Of a stretch of DNA of 7,302 nucleotides, positions 4,854-7,302 are shown piece by piece. The notes beneath the pieces are model-generated. The model did not search any database, had not been told where the DNA came from, and saw only the letters and a list, made by a program, of their open reading frames with translations. Origin of the DNA: Candidatus Sericytochromatia bacterium. Its GTDB lineage: Bacteria > Cyanobacteriota > Sericytochromatia > UBA7694. How positions within the stretch are numbered: position 1 is the stretch's first letter; every line of letters starts with the position of its first letter. The DNA is taken from NCBI GenBank assembly GCA_913773825.1, contig CAJYHH010000550.1, positions 1 through 7,302 of the forward strand, in the 5' to 3' direction. The translations under genes and the position numbers were made by a program.

Positions 4854-7130
4854 ATGGAATCCCGTTCAGACAGCCTTTCTTATCGGATCTTTAATCGCCT
4901 GGCTCAGAGCGTGCTTAAGCACCCACGCATCTGGGTTCTGGTCTGGCTCGTCTTATTTGCGCTGGCCATCCCAGGCAGTCTTAATATTCGCAGTGTTTTA
5001 CAAGGCGCCAACGGCACTCTGCCAAACTCTGAGGCGATGCGCGCCCAAAAACTGGTCAAAGAGCGTTTTCGCTTTGCTTATGCCCAGAACTATCAGATTG
5101 TGATTGTCAGCGATAAATTTACGGTTCAAGACGCTCCCATGCGTCAGACCATCAAAACCCTGCGTGACGCCATTCTCAAAGAGTCAGATACGCTGGGTGT
5201 GCAAACGGTTTACGACAGTCCTGAACCTCAGCTGATGCAAAGCAAAGACGGCCACAAAACGTTTTTATTGGTAGGTCAGGAATTAAGAAGTCTGGATGAG
5301 CTGCAAAAGCGCACAGCAACTGTACGTGACAGACTCAAACCCTTAATGGCAGATCTCAAACAGCAACAACCTGACTTAAACATCTATCTGACCGGCATGA
5401 ACGCCGTCATCAACGATATTGATGGCGTAGCTTCGACCAGCACCAGCGAAGCAGAAAAACGCGTGCTGCTGATTACTTTAGCGCTATTGCTCCTGGCCTT
5501 TGGCTCGTTTACAGGCGCCCTATTGCCAGGCTTGATTGCAGTACTGGCCACAATCATTGGCTTAGGCCTTATTTATTTGATTGCCCAGTTGCTCCCGGTG
5601 TCAGTTTATGCCCAGACGATTTCAACCATGATCGGCCTGGCCGTTGGGATTGACTATGCGTTGCTAATGGTCTGGCGTCTGCGCGAAGAACAATCTAAAC
5701 ATCATGACCTACGCGAAGCTCTACGTCTGACCATCATTCGCGCGGGCAAATCGGTCTTTTTTGCTGGACTGACTTTTATGATTGGCTTAGCAGGTTTATT
5801 GTTTACGGGCCTGACCGCACTCTTTTCAATTGGCTTAGGTGGTGTAACCGTTGTCGCGCTAAGCATGATGTTATCGCTGACGATGCTGCCCGCTTTATTA
5901 CTTTTAATTGGCCCCTGGCTGGAGTTTCCACGCTTTTTGTCTGAGCGTTTGACCCGTGTGCGGCCTTCTAAACTCTGGGAGCCCTTATCGCTAAAAATTA
6001 TGCGCCGACCGATCCCGGTTGCGATTGCCGCACTCACTCTGGTGACGCTGCTGAGCGCACCGGCTACTCAACTGCGCATCGGTCAGTTTGATCTCTCCCA
6101 TTTGCCCCCTCATTTAGAGTCAGTCAAAGGCTTTGAGCAGCTTGGCCAGATGTCGACATCAGGGATTATGGTACCGATTTTTCTAGTGGTGGGCACAACA
6201 GATGGCAGTGATATTCTCACTCCTGAACGCCTACAGGTCTTAAGACAAGTCCAGCGCGAAATGGCGGTTCACCCGCTGATTGAAAGGGTTCACGGCGTTG
6301 CAGGCCTGGGCGAAGAGCGTGACAGTATAGCTCTCTATAACCAGCTCCCTTTTTTGCGGCTGGCTTTTCCTCAGCTTTTTGAACAGTTTGTCAGTCGGGA
6401 TCAGCAGTTGACCATGGTTCAATTGATTCCCAAACGGCTTCAGGATAACGATGCCCAAGTTGAATACGTTGCAGAGCTGCGTAAAACCCTGCCGGAACGC
6501 CTGGCCAAAGCAGGAATGAATCTGCAGATTGGTGGCCCAGCGGCTTTTACGCTGGAATACAATATCGCATCGTTTGAACCCATGCCCGCAATTATGCTGG
6601 GGATTATTATCTGCACCTGGCTGTTTTTATTCTGGGCTTTGCGCTCTTACTTAATTGCGCTAAAAGCGATTCTGCTCAATCTCTGCTCGGTCACAATCAG
6701 CTATGGCGTGGTTGTGTTGGTGTTTCAGTACGGTATTTTGCCTTTTGTGCCCACCAGCTCGATTATTGCCTATGTGCCGCTGCTGCTGTTTTGCATTATT
6801 TTTGGCATGTCGATTGATTATGAAGTCTTTTTGATGTCGCGCATCAAAGAAGAATATGACGCCGGTTATGACAACGAGCAAGCCACTGCTCGCGGGATTC
6901 GCGCCACGGGTGACGTGATTACCTATGCCGCCCTGATTATGTGTATTGTCTTTGGCGCTTTTACAGGGGTTGAAATCAGCATTATTAAACAGCTGGGCTT
7001 TGGTTTAGCAACCGCGATTCTGGTAGATGCCACTTTAATCCGCATGATTCTGGTGCCAGCCTTTATGAAAATCGGCGGCAAATGGAACTGGTACCCTGGT
7101 AACAAACAGATAAAAAATCGCAGCATCTGA
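4854..7130 (+). CDS. MMPL-family (RND superfamily) inner-membrane transporter
   Basis: 758 residues with two homologous halves, as in MMPL/YdfJ-type exporters. Each half has one membrane helix, a large periplasmic loop, then five helices, 12 in all. Helix 1 is at about 25-41 (WVLVWLVLFALAIP) and loop 1 at 42-202. Helices 2-6 lie at about 204-355, helix 7 at 386-404, loop 2 to about 578, and helices 8-12 in 580-742. The paired family signatures are GLAVGIDYALLM (Asp267-Tyr268) in helix 4 and FGMSIDYEVFL (Asp655-Tyr656) in helix 10, the Asp-Tyr pairs thought to carry the proton relay. The substrate cannot be inferred; members move lipids, pigments and drugs. No membrane-fusion or outer-membrane partner is in view, which fits MMPL rather than tripartite RND pumps. 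A stop codon in frame at 4848-4850 makes ATG 4854 the earliest possible start, though it lacks a clear ribosome site. Confidence 0.92.
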   Translation: MESRSDSLSYRIFNRLAQSVLKHPRIWVLVWLVLFALAIPGSLNIRSVLQGANGTLPNSEAMRAQKLVKERFRFAYAQNYQIVIVSDKFTVQDAPMRQTIKTLRDAILKESDTLGVQTVYDSPEPQLMQSKDGHKTFLLVGQELRSLDELQKRTATVRDRLKPLMADLKQQQPDLNIYLTGMNAVINDIDGVASTSTSEAEKRVLLITLALLLLAFGSFTGALLPGLIAVLATIIGLGLIYLIAQLLPVSVYAQTISTMIGLAVGIDYALLMVWRLREEQSKHHDLREALRLTIIRAGKSVFFAGLTFMIGLAGLLFTGLTALFSIGLGGVTVVALSMMLSLTMLPALLLLIGPWLEFPRFLSERLTRVRPSKLWEPLSLKIMRRPIPVAIAALTLVTLLSAPATQLRIGQFDLSHLPPHLESVKGFEQLGQMSTSGIMVPIFLVVGTTDGSDILTPERLQVLRQVQREMAVHPLIERVHGVAGLGEERDSIALYNQLPFLRLAFPQLFEQFVSRDQQLTMVQLIPKRLQDNDAQVEYVAELRKTLPERLAKAGMNLQIGGPAAFTLEYNIASFEPMPAIMLGIIICTWLFLFWALRSYLIALKAILLNLCSVTISYGVVVLVFQYGILPFVPTSSIIAYVPLLLFCIIFGMSIDYEVFLMSRIKEEYDAGYDNEQATARGIRATGDVITYAALIMCIVFGAFTGVEISIIKQLGFGLATAILVDATLIRMILVPAFMKIGGKWNWYPGNKQIKNRSI

Positions 7131-7168
7131 GCAAATCTCAATCATAGAGTGCCAATGTTATCCTGAGA

Positions 7169-7184
7169 AAGATCTGACGATCTT
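7169..7184 (+). other. Small hairpin between the transporter and lipoprotein genes
   Basis: AAGATC (7169-7174) and GATCTT (7179-7184) form a perfect 6-bp stem on a TGAC tetraloop, 38 bp after the transporter stop. The bases after it (AAACTTG) contain no U-run, so it is not a good intrinsic terminator. It may be an mRNA-stabilising or operator element, or chance. Confidence 0.3.
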
Positions 7185-7211
7185 AAACTTGAACATCAAA
7201 GGCAGTCTTTT

Positions 7212-7302
7212 ATGATAAAAACGATTATGACTTTTTCTCTGCTAAGCCTGAGTCTGTTAAGCGCCTGCGGCCAGGGCGATACTCAGCCCAAGCCCTCTAC
7301 CA
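7212..7302 (+). CDS. Putative lipoprotein, N-terminus only (3' truncated)
   Basis: ATG at 7212 opens a frame that runs off the window after 30 codons. An AAAGG at 7198-7202 lies nine bases upstream. The N-terminus is a typical type II signal peptide: Lys3, a hydrophobic stretch at residues 5-16, and the lipobox L16-S17-A18-Cys19, where Lgt would attach diacylglycerol and Lsp would cleave before Cys19. Residue 20 is Gly, and the mature part starts with a polar, Pro-rich linker. If the cell is Gram-negative, the absence of Asp at +2 favours delivery to the outer membrane by the E. coli rule. It follows the transporter by 81 bp in the same direction and could be co-transcribed, possibly as a periplasmic partner. 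The identity of the mature domain is not visible. Confidence 0.7.
   Translation, partial: MIKTIMTFSLLSLSLLSACGQGDTQPKPST

Noticed and set aside
5702..6037. A 111-codon minus-strand open frame inside the transporter gene
   Set aside because: It is antisense to conserved membrane helices, rich in Lys/Arg/Ser, and has no family resemblance.
7189..7216. TTGAAC and TATGAT spaced 16 bp apart, resembling a promoter
   Set aside because: The -10 box would overlap the lipoprotein start codon, so transcription would begin inside the gene; it cannot serve this gene.

Overview
The window is a stretch of bacterial chromosome, about half G+C, with six protein-coding genes all on the + strand. The genes at the two ends are cut by the window edges. 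The organism is probably Gram-negative: the last gene begins with a lipobox signal peptide, there is an MMPL/RND-type inner-membrane exporter, and heme is made by an anaerobic HemN like that of E. coli. A run of 7-bp tandem repeats in one intergenic gap resembles the short tandem repeats known from cyanobacteria and their relatives, but this is weak evidence. I do not assign a genus.

Layout: (1) 1-602, the C-terminal part of an NHL-repeat beta-propeller protein with strongly biased codons, closed by a clear intrinsic terminator (657-680). (2) 603-852, a structured intergenic region with the terminator, two mutually exclusive hairpins, four copies of a CATAAC-type heptamer and an 8-bp perfect dyad lying between weak promoter boxes. 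(3) 853-3122, two tightly coupled genes: an alpha/beta hydrolase of the proline-iminopeptidase type and, 2 bp after its stop, a CARF-domain protein of the Card1/Can2 (DUF1887) type. (4) 3214-4614, hemN, whose Shine-Dalgarno lies in a hairpin that can sequester it. (5) 4615-4853, a gap with a possible terminator and no gene. (6) 4854-7130, an MMPL-family transporter of 12 predicted membrane segments. (7) 7212-7302, the first 30 codons of a lipoprotein.

The part most likely to be new biology is the hydrolase-CARF pair. CARF proteins sense cyclic oligoadenylates made by type III CRISPR systems, or related nucleotide signals, and usually switch on a nuclease. Here there is no CRISPR array or cas gene in view. 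The nuclease-like C-terminal domain has Ser-Cys-Thr where the catalytic Glu-x-Lys is expected, and the partner is a peptidase-like hydrolase with an intact catalytic triad. This could be a stand-alone, signal-gated defence or stress module in which the hydrolase is the effector, but that is inference. The second point worth following is the predicted translational switch in front of hemN. The remaining genes look like ordinary housekeeping or transport functions.
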